Assembly: GCA_946481695.1 (NCBI GenBank) | Contig: CAMLON010000026.1 | Coordinates: 1-21,681, forward strand | Direction of reading: 5' to 3' | DNA: 21,681 nucleotides | From: an uncultured Bartonella sp. | GTDB lineage: Bacteria > Pseudomonadota > Alphaproteobacteria > Rhizobiales > Rhizobiaceae | In this document: positions 7,776 through 15,415 of the stretch, one piece after another | How positions within the stretch are numbered: the first letter of the stretch is position 1 | How the letters are laid out: each line of letters starts with the position of its first letter | Program-made: the position numbers and the translations under genes | The notes under the pieces: generated by a model | What the model was told of the DNA's origin: nothing | The model's database searches: none | Seen by the model: the letters and a program-made list of their open reading frames with translations, nothing else

Positions 7776-8182
7776 AGGTGCGCCCTTTATTATCATGATA
7801 AAACGGGTCTAACATGAGTAACACATTGAGCTACTCGGTTTCGACAAAAGCAACATCCATATTTGCCTTGAAGCCGTTCCGGAAGCAGTGCTGAACAGTT
7901 TGAATAAAACAGAATATATAAAGGACAAAGGCAAAATTGAAGTGTAAACCATTGTCACATTATCCGGCAATGAGAGGCGATATTTTATAAAGCAACGTGA
8001 CATTCAATTTTTCATGTCGCAAATAATATGCACAGAATAACGGGTTACGAAAATAACCGGCACTTGCGTACAGAAACACGGTGAAGAATGCCGGCGTGAG
8101 ATACACGACTTGAAATAACGAGCTGAAATAGACGCAGCAAGAGATAAGTCAAAGATAACAACAGAACGGAGAGAAGGGGGAG
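7776..8182. other. Intergenic region, no gene seen
   Basis: About 400 bp lie between two leftward regulator genes. On the minus strand around 7850-7920 a short frame reads QTVQHCFRNGFKANMDVAF before a stop. It may be a tiny gene remnant, but I could not assign it. A small inverted repeat, GGTTA/TAACC, lies near 8044-8060. The LysR promoter should be at the left end. Confidence 0.4.
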
Positions 8183-8839
8183 TTATTTTTGCAGTGCTCT
8201 ATAGGCTCTGACAATCATCCTTTCGGATTGTTTGAGATAGGCCTTGAGAAGGCGTGCTGCTTTTTTCGGCTTTTCTTTTTTTAAGCCTTCGACGATATCG
8301 CGGTTCATGGCGACAAAAGGCTGATGGAGCGATTGTAAATCGGTAACCAGACCGAAGATTAGCCGCAACTCGATTGTGATTTCGGAAAATAACCGGTCAA
8401 GCCGCGGACTGTTACCAAGGCTTACCAGCAATTGGTGAAATTCCATGTCGGCAGTGCCGACATCCTGCCATTTTTCTTCTTCACAAAGTTTTTCTGCTTT
8501 TTCAACCACCTTGTCCATCAAAACGATAGAGGGATGAGGAAAATTTATGTTGCGCACCGCGCCCACTTCGATAATGCGGCGCGCATTGTAAACATCGATA
8601 ATTGTATTGAAGTCGGGAATTGTCACAAAAACACCGCGATTGGCACGATATTCGGCAAGTCCGTTTTTGGTGAGTATCCGGAATGCTTCCCGCAATGTAT
8701 TCCGTGAAACCGACAATTTTTTTGCAAGCATTGCTTCGCTTAAATGTTCGCCCGGATGATATTGGCCACTGATAATGCCTGTTTCAATCGCTTTGACTGT
8801 TTGGTCTGCAAGCGATATTTCGTCTTTTCTGGTTTTCAT
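8183..8839 (-). CDS. GntR-family regulator with FCD ligand domain
   Basis: A 218-residue transcription factor of the FadR/FCD branch of GntR. Residues 1-75 form the winged helix-turn-helix (GIISGQYHPGEHLSEAMLAK, KLSVSRNTLREAFRIL, ANRGVFV). The remainder is an all-helical FCD domain. The usual first metal-site pair, D-x3-H, is present (DMEFH). At the positions where most FCD proteins have two further histidines I see MNRDIVEGL and LLKAYLKQS, so a canonical metal site seems incomplete. The frame extends to a GTG at 8849-8851. I prefer the ATG at 8837-8839, downstream of GAGGGG and GGAAGG. It is divergent from the pxp operon with 219 bp between starts and palindromes in that gap. It is therefore the likely regulator of 5-oxoproline catabolism and of itself. 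Confidence 0.9.
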   Translation of the reverse strand: MKTRKDEISLADQTVKAIETGIISGQYHPGEHLSEAMLAKKLSVSRNTLREAFRILTKNGLAEYRANRGVFVTIPDFNTIIDVYNARRIIEVGAVRNINFPHPSIVLMDKVVEKAEKLCEEEKWQDVGTADMEFHQLLVSLGNSPRLDRLFSEITIELRLIFGLVTDLQSLHQPFVAMNRDIVEGLKKEKPKKAARLLKAYLKQSERMIVRAYRALQK

Positions 8840-8975
8840 AATCCTTCCCACCCCTCAATTTTTAACCGAGCGCAAAGTCTTAGATTGAAATGCACAAAAA
8901 CTGATAGCAAAATTGCAATCCTCCCTTTTCGATATCCTCGAAATATATTTACAATTTTATTTGAGAAAGAACATG

Positions 8976-9015
8976 ATTGCAATGTCTAACAATCAAAGTT
9001 AGATTGTTCAACAAT
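8976..9015. promoter_or_regulatory. Overlapping palindromes, candidate GntR operator of the pxp operon
   Basis: Three inverted repeats are packed into 40 bp between the divergent GntR and pxpA genes. They are ATTGCAAT (8976-8983); TCTAAC (8985-8990) with GTTAGA (8998-9003); and ATTGTTCAACAAT (9003-9015). AACAATC/GATTGTT is a further inverted pairing that shares bases with the last two. FCD regulators typically bind short palindromes of this kind. A TATAAA at 9015-9020 abuts the site and could be a -10 element of the pxp promoter, so binding would compete with RNA polymerase. This is inference from position and symmetry. Confidence 0.6.
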
Positions 9016-9058
9016 ATAAAATAAACAAAAATCTATATTCGGCAAAAGGGAGGTTAGA

Positions 9059-9820
9059 ATGAAATCAATTGATTTGAACAGCGATTTGGGTGAAAGTTTT
9101 GGTCCCTGGAAAATGGGCGAAGATAGCGAAATGTTGTCTATTGTTACCAGTGCCAATGTTGCTTGTGGTTTTCATGCCGGTGATCCGGCCGGTATTTTAC
9201 GTACACTCGAGGCGGCCAAGAAGAATAGTGTGCGCGTTGGTGCCCATATCGGCTATCGTGACCTTGTAGGCTTCGGGCGCCGGAATATGGACCCGACCGA
9301 TAGCGAATTGACGGGCGATGCTATTTATCAGATCGGGGCGCTTATGGGGCTTGCCAAAGCGGCAGGAACCAAAGTTTCCTATGTGAAGCCGCATGGCGCG
9401 CTCTATAACACAATTGCCCATGATATGCGTCAGGCGAAAGCCGTTATCAATGCGATCAAAGCGGTTGAGCCGTCGCTGGTATTGATGGCATTGGCGGGGT
9501 CGCCTCTTATTCTTTTTGCCCGTGAAGCCGGACTTGTTGTGGTGGCTGAAGCTTTTGCCGACCGTGCCTATAAGAGTGATGGTACACTTCTATCCCGCCG
9601 CGAAAAAGGTGCTGTGTTGAGTGACCCTGCTATCGTTGCCGAACGTATTGTGAAATTTGTCAAGACAGGCAAAATTACCGCTATTGATGGCAAAGAGATT
9701 AGCCTTGATGCACAGTCAATTTGCCTCCATGGCGACAGCCCGAGTGCCGTTTTAATGGCCAAAGCTGTTAAAGCCGGTCTTGAAGAAGCCGGAGTTTCTT
9801 TAAAGCCATTTGTTGATTGA
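9059..9820 (+). CDS. pxpA: 5-oxoprolinase subunit A (LamB/YcsF family)
   Basis: A 253-residue cytoplasmic protein. PxpA is one subunit of the ATP-dependent PxpABC 5-oxoprolinase, which opens 5-oxoproline (pyroglutamate) to glutamate. The family signature is complete: [12 protein letters not shown] at the N-terminus, [12 protein letters not shown] near residues 31-42, GAHIGYRD, and [10 protein letters not shown] in the middle. The C-terminal half keeps EAFADRAY and CLHGDSP, also typical. The length matches the family (about 250). The start ATG has a strong ribosome site (GGGAGG, 5 bases upstream). It is the first gene of a three-gene operon, followed after 17 bp by the fused B-C subunit. Control by the divergent GntR gene is likely. 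Confidence 0.95.
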   Translation: MKSIDLNSDLGESFGPWKMGEDSEMLSIVTSANVACGFHAGDPAGILRTLEAAKKNSVRVGAHIGYRDLVGFGRRNMDPTDSELTGDAIYQIGALMGLAKAAGTKVSYVKPHGALYNTIAHDMRQAKAVINAIKAVEPSLVLMALAGSPLILFAREAGLVVVAEAFADRAYKSDGTLLSRREKGAVLSDPAIVAERIVKFVKTGKITAIDGKEISLDAQSICLHGDSPSAVLMAKAVKAGLEEAGVSLKPFVD

Positions 9821-9837
9821 GGGAGTGCCTTTTCCCC

Positions 9838-11829
9838 ATGCGCTTTCTTAGTGTCAATAATTCGGCTTTTCTGATCGAGCTTGTTGATCTTGAAGAGACA
9901 TTGGCTTTGTTTGACCGCTTGCAGCAAGAAATTCGGCGCGGAGAGAAAGATCTGCAAGGCAAAGAAAATCGGCAAGGCCAAGAAAATCTTCAAGTTCAAG
10001 AAAATTTTCAAGCTATTGTCGAAATTATTCCGGCAGCGCGAACTTTGCTCGTCAGGTTTGATCCCGCTTTTGCCGATGAAAACACATTGGAGACACAAAT
10101 TGCGGGATTGAAACTTGAAAAAGGACAACAAAAAAGCGGCAAACTTGTCGAAATACCGGTTGTCTATGACGGAGAAGATCTCGACGATGTTGCAGCTCAT
10201 TTAAAAATTGACCGTGAAGAGGTTATCCGTCGTCATACGGAAAGTCATTATCAGGTTGCTTTTTGCGGATTTGCTCCCGGTTTTGCCTATTTGACGGGCG
10301 GCGATCCACTTTTCAATGTTCCAAGACGCGCATCACCACGAAAATCTATTCCCGCCGGTTCTGTTGCACTTGCAGGAAAATTCGGTGGTGTCTATCCGCA
10401 GCCAAGCCCCGGTGGCTGGCAATTGATCGGGCGGACAGATGTTAAGATGTTTGATCTCGACCGTGACCCGCCTTCACTTTTAAAACCGGGGGACAGAGTG
10501 CATTTTGTCGATGTGAAAAAAGATTATTCTGCGCATTCCAAAGGGACGACAAGCTTTTCCTTATCCCGAAAGGAAAAAGTCGGAACTCTTTCCGAAAAAC
10601 AAATGAAAAATGACAGGATTGAGATTGCCGAACAGGAAAAATCACAAAACTTTTTTTCGCCTGACGAGGGAAAATTATTGCCGGATAGGTCGGGTAGCAA
10701 AGCTTTAAAGAGCATTGCTTCAACGAACGCCGCAGAGAAGAATGAAAAAGCCGGTTTAGCAAAAACGGGTGATAAAACCAAAGCAACAGACATCGGGAAA
10801 GCAACGGGCATCAGTAAAAAGGGCAGTCGTGACAACGCCGGAATTTCTGTCCCCGAAACGAGCTTAACGCCTGAAGAAGATGCGGTTTTCAAATTGGTAA
10901 CAACATTGATGCCGGTTACGTTTCAGGATCGCGGGCGCTTGTACCAATCCTCGCAAGGGCTTTCTCCTTCAGGGGCACTTGACCAGAAAGCAATGGAGAA
11001 TGCCAACCGGCTTGTCGGCAATTCTCTTGAACAACCGGTGCTGGAATTCACCTATGGGAATGCGCGAATAAAAGCATTGCAACCATCGGTTATTGCTTTT
11101 ACGGGTGCTAACCTGCCAATTACTATCAAATCGGCAAAAGGCACAGTTTTTGTTTTTGAAAAAAACACGCCTCTTGCCATTGATGAAGGTGATGAAATCA
11201 TTCTTGGACGACCATTCACAGGCTTTCGCAGCTATATGGCTTTGCGTGGCGGCTTTAAAGTTGAACCGGTTTTGAAAAGTGCTTCTTTTGACAGTCTTTC
11301 CAATTTGGGGCCAAAACCGTTATCAGCCGGTGACAAGATCTTTATAGCCAATAACAGCCCTTTGCAGCCGGTTTTATTGTCGCTTGATGACCCTTATTCC
11401 TTGCCGGAAGCAGGCGATAAAGTGGTGCTTGATGTGGTTATGGGGCCGCGTACCGATTGGTTTACAGACCATTCGATTGAGATGTTTCTTGAAAAACCGT
11501 GGCAAGTGACGGCAGCTTCCAACAGAATTGGCATAAGATTACAAAGTGACGCCCATCTTGAGCGCTCGCGAAGCGATGAATTGCCAAGTGAAGGCACAGT
11601 AACGGGGGCAATAGAAGTTCCTGCAAATGGCGAGCCGGTTTTGTTTTTGCGTGATCGGCCTGTTACCGGCGGATATCCGGTTATTGCGAATCTCGTGGAA
11701 GACCAGATCGACCTTGCGGCACAAGTTCCGATAGGGGCCTTTATCAAGTTTCGCGCTGTCAGAAATTTTTATGACAGCGAGCAGAAAAGCTTGAAGAGCG
11801 GTGCCGATAAAAATTCAATAAAACCATGA
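9838..11829 (+). CDS. pxpBC: Fused 5-oxoprolinase subunits B and C (PxpB-PxpC; KipI-KipA)
   Basis: A 663-residue fusion of two subunits of PxpABC 5-oxoprolinase. Residues 1 to about 226 are the PxpB/KipI domain: VEIPVVYDGEDL, FCGFAPGFAYL at 142-152, RRASPRKSIPAGSVAL, PSPGGWQLIGRT and LKPGDRVHF. Residues from about 351 to the end are the PxpC/KipA domain: TFQDRGR at 361-367, then SPSGALDQ, AFTGANLP, FRSYMALRGGF and GPRTDWF. Together these resemble the carboxyltransferase part of urea carboxylase. Two oddities stand out: a Lys/Ser/Glu-rich linker of about 124 residues between the domains, and an in-frame hexapeptide repeat near residues 39-58. The frame also opens at a TTG at 9817. I chose the ATG at 9838, where the family's first strand (MRFLSVNNSAFLIEL) begins. 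Fusion of these subunits is known elsewhere; this linker is unusually long. Confidence 0.92.
   Translation: MRFLSVNNSAFLIELVDLEETLALFDRLQQEIRRGEKDLQGKENRQGQENLQVQENFQAIVEIIPAARTLLVRFDPAFADENTLETQIAGLKLEKGQQKSGKLVEIPVVYDGEDLDDVAAHLKIDREEVIRRHTESHYQVAFCGFAPGFAYLTGGDPLFNVPRRASPRKSIPAGSVALAGKFGGVYPQPSPGGWQLIGRTDVKMFDLDRDPPSLLKPGDRVHFVDVKKDYSAHSKGTTSFSLSRKEKVGTLSEKQMKNDRIEIAEQEKSQNFFSPDEGKLLPDRSGSKALKSIASTNAAEKNEKAGLAKTGDKTKATDIGKATGISKKGSRDNAGISVPETSLTPEEDAVFKLVTTLMPVTFQDRGRLYQSSQGLSPSGALDQKAMENANRLVGNSLEQPVLEFTYGNARIKALQPSVIAFTGANLPITIKSAKGTVFVFEKNTPLAIDEGDEIILGRPFTGFRSYMALRGGFKVEPVLKSASFDSLSNLGPKPLSAGDKIFIANNSPLQPVLLSLDDPYSLPEAGDKVVLDVVMGPRTDWFTDHSIEMFLEKPWQVTAASNRIGIRLQSDAHLERSRSDELPSEGTVTGAIEVPANGEPVLFLRDRPVTGGYPVIANLVEDQIDLAAQVPIGAFIKFRAVRNFYDSEQKSLKSGADKNSIKP
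9952..10012 (+). repeat. 18-bp coding tandem repeat in the PxpB part of the fusion
   Basis: Three consecutive 18-bp units (9952-9969, 9970-9987, 9988-10005) share the core CAAG, variable bases, then AAGAAAAT, and a partial fourth unit follows. They encode LQGKEN, RQGQEN, LQVQEN and FQ. The repeat sits between the N-terminal helix and the strand EIIPAARTLLVRF, where ordinary PxpB proteins have only a short turn. Confidence 0.85.
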
Positions 11830-11943
11830 AATCGAACGGAAATAGCAAGAACCGGAAAACGTAAAGGCGAAATACCGGCTTTGCGAAAAACAAGAGACAG
11901 GCTCGGTCAGAAAAATTATAAATTTACAGTGATGGGAACGTTC

Positions 11944-13692
11944 ATGAAAAAAATATTGATTGCCAATCGTGGAGAAATTGCATTGCGCATTATTCGTGCA
12001 GCACGCGATTATGGTGTTTCTTCGGTTGCAATTTATGCCGATATCGACAGTTCGGCACCTTTTGTCAAAGAAGCCGACGAGGCTTATAGCCTCAACGGTA
12101 ATCGGCCGGAAGAAACCTATCTTGATGGTAACAAAATTATTGCTATTGCCAAACGTTCGGGGGCTGATGCCATTCATCCGGGCTATGGCTTTTTGTCGGA
12201 AAGCGCCGAATTTGCCAAAGCTGTGATTGACGCCGGCCTTATCTGGATCGGGCCGGATCCGGAAGTGATTGACCTCTTGGGCGACAAGCTCAAAGCCCGT
12301 GCGGTTGCAAAAGAGGTGGGCGCGCCGCTTGTTGCCGGCAGCAACGGTATGATTACGAGCGGCAAGGATGTTGTCGCATTTGCCGAAGAATATGGCTTTC
12401 CTGTTGCAATCAAGGCAGCGCATGGCGGCGGCGGGCGCGGCATGAAGGTTGTATGGAAACGGGAAGAGGCTGAAGAGCTTTTCCAGTCGGCTGTTCGTGA
12501 AGCCGTTCAGGCTTTTGGCCGTGGCGAATGTTATGTGGAACAGTTTCTTGATCGTCCCCGCCATGTCGAAGCGCAGGTAATTGCCGACAAACTGGGACAT
12601 GTTGTGGTGCTTGGAACGCGCGATTGTTCATTACAAAGGCGCAACCAGAAACTCGTCGAGGAAGCGCCGGCACCGTTTATTTCTCAGGCCGTTGAACAAC
12701 GCTTGAGAGAAGCGGCTACAAATATTTGCCGTCATGTCAATTATAGCGGTGTCGGAACTGTCGAATTCCTGTTGGGGCGCAATGACGTTGTTTCGTTTCT
12801 CGAAGTCAATACGAGGTTGCAGGTCGAACATCCTGTGACAGAAGAAACAAGCGGGCTTGATGTGGTGGTTGAACAATTCCGTATTGCCGAAGGTTTACCT
12901 TTGACAATTGATAAAACGCCGTCACCTATCTGCCATGCCATTGAATTTCGCATCAATGCCGAGGATGTCGGACGCGGATTTTTGCCGTGCCCTGGAAAAA
13001 TTACAAAGTTTTCGCCTCCCTCAGGTCCCGGTGTGCGGCTTGATAGCGGCGTTCGTGAAGGCGATGTTGTCGCCCCGCAATTTGACTCGATGATTGCAAA
13101 ATTGATTATTACCGGAAGAACCCGCGAAGAAGCGTTAAAGCGTGCCGCACGAGCTTTGAAAGAGTTCACAATCGAAGGTGTTGCAACAGTCTTGCCGTTT
13201 GACCGGCTTGTTGTTCACCATCCGGATTTTATTGGAGAAAACGGCTTTAAAGTTTATACACGCTGGATCGAAAACGATTTTGCCGAAAAACTGTCTATGG
13301 AAAGCAGAGCCGATAAAATTGAGCCGCAAATCGAGCGTTTTGATGTTGAAATTGACGGAAAGCAGGTGGAACTCGGTTTGCCCTTCCGTTTTTTGAAATT
13401 GCTTGAAGGGGCGGGAAGTGCAGTAAATGGTGCACAAAATCCGCAATTCGATAGTGGGAAACAAGTGAAGGCCGATAAGGGCGCTGGTGATATTGCAGCA
13501 CCAATTCCAGGAACAATCAAAGCATGGCTCGTCGAAAACGGCAAAAAAGTCGAAGAAGGTTCGACTGTAGCCGTAATGGAGGCCATGAAAATGGAGACTG
13601 AAATTAAAGCCGAAAAAAGCGGAACACTGGAAATTGTAAAACCGGCTGGCAGCATCACCAATGTCGGGGAAGTGATTGCCCGTATCTGCTAG
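11944..13692 (+). CDS. Biotin carboxylase-BCCP fusion (alpha subunit of a biotin-dependent carboxylase)
   Basis: A 582-residue protein that carboxylates its own biotin with ATP and bicarbonate. The N-terminal biotin carboxylase part (about residues 1-450) begins KKILIANRGEIALRI. It has the ATP-grasp glycine loop HGGGGRGMKVV (160-170) and the catalytic EVNTRLQVEHPVTE (287-300). The C-terminal carrier domain has VMEAMKMETE, with K549 as the biotinylated lysine. The architecture matches AccA3/PccA/MccA-like alpha subunits. No carboxyltransferase beta subunit (AccD/PccB type) is nearby. It follows the PxpB-C fusion by 114 bp on the same strand and precedes a strong terminator, so it looks like the third gene of the pxp operon. 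The start ATG was chosen at the conserved KKILIAN end; upstream in-frame starts at 11881 and 11932 are less likely. The acyl or other acceptor is unknown. Confidence 0.9.
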   Translation: MKKILIANRGEIALRIIRAARDYGVSSVAIYADIDSSAPFVKEADEAYSLNGNRPEETYLDGNKIIAIAKRSGADAIHPGYGFLSESAEFAKAVIDAGLIWIGPDPEVIDLLGDKLKARAVAKEVGAPLVAGSNGMITSGKDVVAFAEEYGFPVAIKAAHGGGGRGMKVVWKREEAEELFQSAVREAVQAFGRGECYVEQFLDRPRHVEAQVIADKLGHVVVLGTRDCSLQRRNQKLVEEAPAPFISQAVEQRLREAATNICRHVNYSGVGTVEFLLGRNDVVSFLEVNTRLQVEHPVTEETSGLDVVVEQFRIAEGLPLTIDKTPSPICHAIEFRINAEDVGRGFLPCPGKITKFSPPSGPGVRLDSGVREGDVVAPQFDSMIAKLIITGRTREEALKRAARALKEFTIEGVATVLPFDRLVVHHPDFIGENGFKVYTRWIENDFAEKLSMESRADKIEPQIERFDVEIDGKQVELGLPFRFLKLLEGAGSAVNGAQNPQFDSGKQVKADKGAGDIAAPIPGTIKAWLVENGKKVEEGSTVAVMEAMKMETEIKAEKSGTLEIVKPAGSITNVGEVIARIC

Positions 13693-13807
13693 GAATCGCA
13701 ACCTTTAAAAAATTGGTACTCGGAATTTAAAACCGTTTTTAAAACGGAGAAACCAAGAACGGGAACACTGCCGGTTTGGTAGTCAAGGCAAACGTGCCGA
13801 AAGAGAG

Positions 13808-13838
13808 ACCAGCCTGTTTAAAGAGGCTGGTTTTCTTT
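13808..13838 (+). terminator. Strong intrinsic terminator of the pxp operon
   Basis: ACCAGCCT (13808-13815) and AGGCTGGT (13824-13831) form a perfect 8-bp stem with an 8-base loop, followed by TTTTCTTT. It is 116 bp past the biotin carboxylase stop codon. A smaller CCGTTTT/AAAACGG repeat lies just before it at 13733-13747. Confidence 0.88.
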
Positions 13839-13946
13839 AAGAATGATGATTGTTAAAAATTCAAGCAGTGTTCCAGATATTTCGGGTGTCCATCCACACT
13901 ATGATGTGTTTCGTGAGCGTTAGTTACAAGCACGAACGAAACCCGA

Positions 13947-14252
13947 ATGTCGGTCTGCTTGCACTTGAATAAATCAAAATTTCATGCCCGTTTTGCAGTT
14001 TTAACCGTTGCTGTTGTCAGCAACAGTGCGGTTTCCGATTTTGACCTTTCGGCGACGGAAGTCGCCCGTGCAAAAACTGCCCATTCGGAAAAGATAATCA
14101 TTCTTGCCGATCATTCTAAATTTTTAGGGCAGGGGCTATTTGCGGTTGCACCTACGGAAGATCTTGATTATCTCGTAACCGATAAAAAGCCCGATATGAT
14201 GTCGGATGAAGTTTATAACAGTTTGGCGGCAAAGTTCTTGTGCAGCTCTTGA
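13947..14252 (+). pseudogene. Remnant of a DeoR-family regulator (C-terminal sensing domain only)
   Basis: This 101-codon frame matches the end of DeoR/GlpR-type regulators. SDFDLSATEVARAKTAHSEK followed by IIILADHSKF and later LDYLVTDKKPD are the hallmarks of the DeoR sensor-domain C-terminus. The whole N-terminal helix-turn-helix and most of the sensor domain are missing. The stretch just before the match (HARFAVLTVAVVSNSAV) is a degraded form of the usual Gly-rich segment. The end is abrupt (AAKFLCSS) and lacks the normal final strand, which suggests a late frameshift. No ribosome site stands out before the ATG. It is best read as a decayed regulator gene. Its position just before the peptidase and importer genes suggests it once controlled them, but that is a guess. 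Confidence 0.75.
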
Positions 14253-14353
14253 TCCTTGTTGCCAAAACCGCATTGTTGTTTGGCGTTCTTCGGGAACATT
14301 GTCGTTTCCGAATCCTTCACCAACAATGCAGGAAAGAGTTGGAAAGGTTACCC

Positions 14354-15415
14354 GTGTCACCTAAAAATGATTGTTCTAACCCTTTGCCGGAACATTATGT
14401 CACCCGTCACTATAAAAGCGGCCCACTCAATGCGCTCACAGATGTTGCGGGTGTCAAAGTAGGGCATGTGACGATCAAGGAGGGGGACGCAATCCGCACC
14501 GGCGTCACGGCAATTGTGCCTCATTCCGACAATATTTTTCAAAACAAAATACCGGCGGGTTTCAGTGCATTTAACGGTTATGGAAAATTTGCAGGCTCTG
14601 TTCAGGTGGAAGAACTTGGAGAGCTTGAAACACCAATATTGCTTACCAATACACTTGCAACCGGTCGCGCGATTGAAGCACTGATCTATTACACTTTGCA
14701 TGAAAAGGGCAATGAAAACGCAACATCAATCAATGCTGTTGTCGGTGAAACCAATGATTCACGGCTGAATAACATACGGGCTTTGCGCCCGAGCTTTGAT
14801 GAAATGCTCGAAGCGTTAAAAAATGCCCGAACCGGACGGTTTGAAGAAGGGGCAGTGGGTGCTGGTACCGGCACCGTGGCCTTCGGTCTTAAAGGCGGTA
14901 TCGGCACGGCATCGCGCCTTATCGAAATTGGCGACAAAACCTATACAATCGGCATTCTTGTGCAGTCGAATTTTGGCGGGCATCTTGGAATTCTCGAAAA
15001 GAGCGACATGAATTATCCCGTACCGAGTGCTGATAAAGACGGGTCGATTATTATGATTGTTGCAACCGATGCGCCCCTTTGTTCCAGGCAATTGAAGCGC
15101 CTTGCCAACCGGACATTCGGCGGGCTTGCCAAAAGCGGAGCAGCCTTGAGCAATGGCTCGGGCGATTTTGCACTTGCCTTTTCGACAGCTAAAGAACTTC
15201 GCCATAGGGAAGAAGAATTGCACGTGATTGATGTTCCCCATATTGACGATCGTGCCCTCTCGCCCATGTTCGAGGCGGTCATAGAAGCAACCGAAGAAAG
15301 CATTTTACGGTCTTTATGGATGGCGCATGATATGTCGGGTATCAATGCCGCAACCATGAAACCTTCGCATTTTACCTCGCTTGCCACACTTATCAACAGT
15401 GCCGCAACAGACTGA
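14354..15415 (+). CDS. P1-family self-processing aminopeptidase (DmpA/BapA-like)
   Basis: A 353-residue enzyme of the DmpA fold (L-aminopeptidase/D-esterase family, peptidase family S58). These enzymes cut themselves into alpha and beta chains before a nucleophile serine and release N-terminal residues from small peptides, some including beta- or D-amino acids. Visible marks are NALTDVAGVKVGHVTI near the N-terminus, TGVTAIVPH, GETNDSRLNN, and GAVGAGTGTVAFGLKGGIGTAS. The processing site is in SNGSGDFALAFSTA, where the cut should fall between G268 and S269. There is no signal peptide, so it acts in the cytoplasm. The frame opens earlier at a GTG (14240), but the extra 38 residues overlap the regulator remnant and look unlike the family. 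I chose the GTG at 14354, preceded by GGAAAGG at 6 bases. It lies upstream of the Gsi importer. Confidence 0.88.
   Translation: MSPKNDCSNPLPEHYVTRHYKSGPLNALTDVAGVKVGHVTIKEGDAIRTGVTAIVPHSDNIFQNKIPAGFSAFNGYGKFAGSVQVEELGELETPILLTNTLATGRAIEALIYYTLHEKGNENATSINAVVGETNDSRLNNIRALRPSFDEMLEALKNARTGRFEEGAVGAGTGTVAFGLKGGIGTASRLIEIGDKTYTIGILVQSNFGGHLGILEKSDMNYPVPSADKDGSIIMIVATDAPLCSRQLKRLANRTFGGLAKSGAALSNGSGDFALAFSTAKELRHREEELHVIDVPHIDDRALSPMFEAVIEATEESILRSLWMAHDMSGINAATMKPSHFTSLATLINSAATD

Noticed and set aside
7850..7920. Minus-strand stretch reading QTVQHCFRNGFKANMDVAF as a possible gene remnant
   Set aside because: Too short to assign to any family, a stop follows soon after, and no second segment of the same kind was found nearby.
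9838..13692. Reading the Pxp fusion and carboxylase as a urea carboxylase/allophanate hydrolase system
   Set aside because: pxpA is present and no amidase (allophanate hydrolase) or urea transport gene is seen. 5-oxoprolinase is the better supported role, so only the arrangement is reported as unusual.
14240..14353. N-terminal extension of the P1 peptidase starting at a GTG
   Set aside because: The 38 extra residues overlap the regulator remnant, look unlike the family, and a GTG with GGAAAGG upstream fits the family start at 14354.
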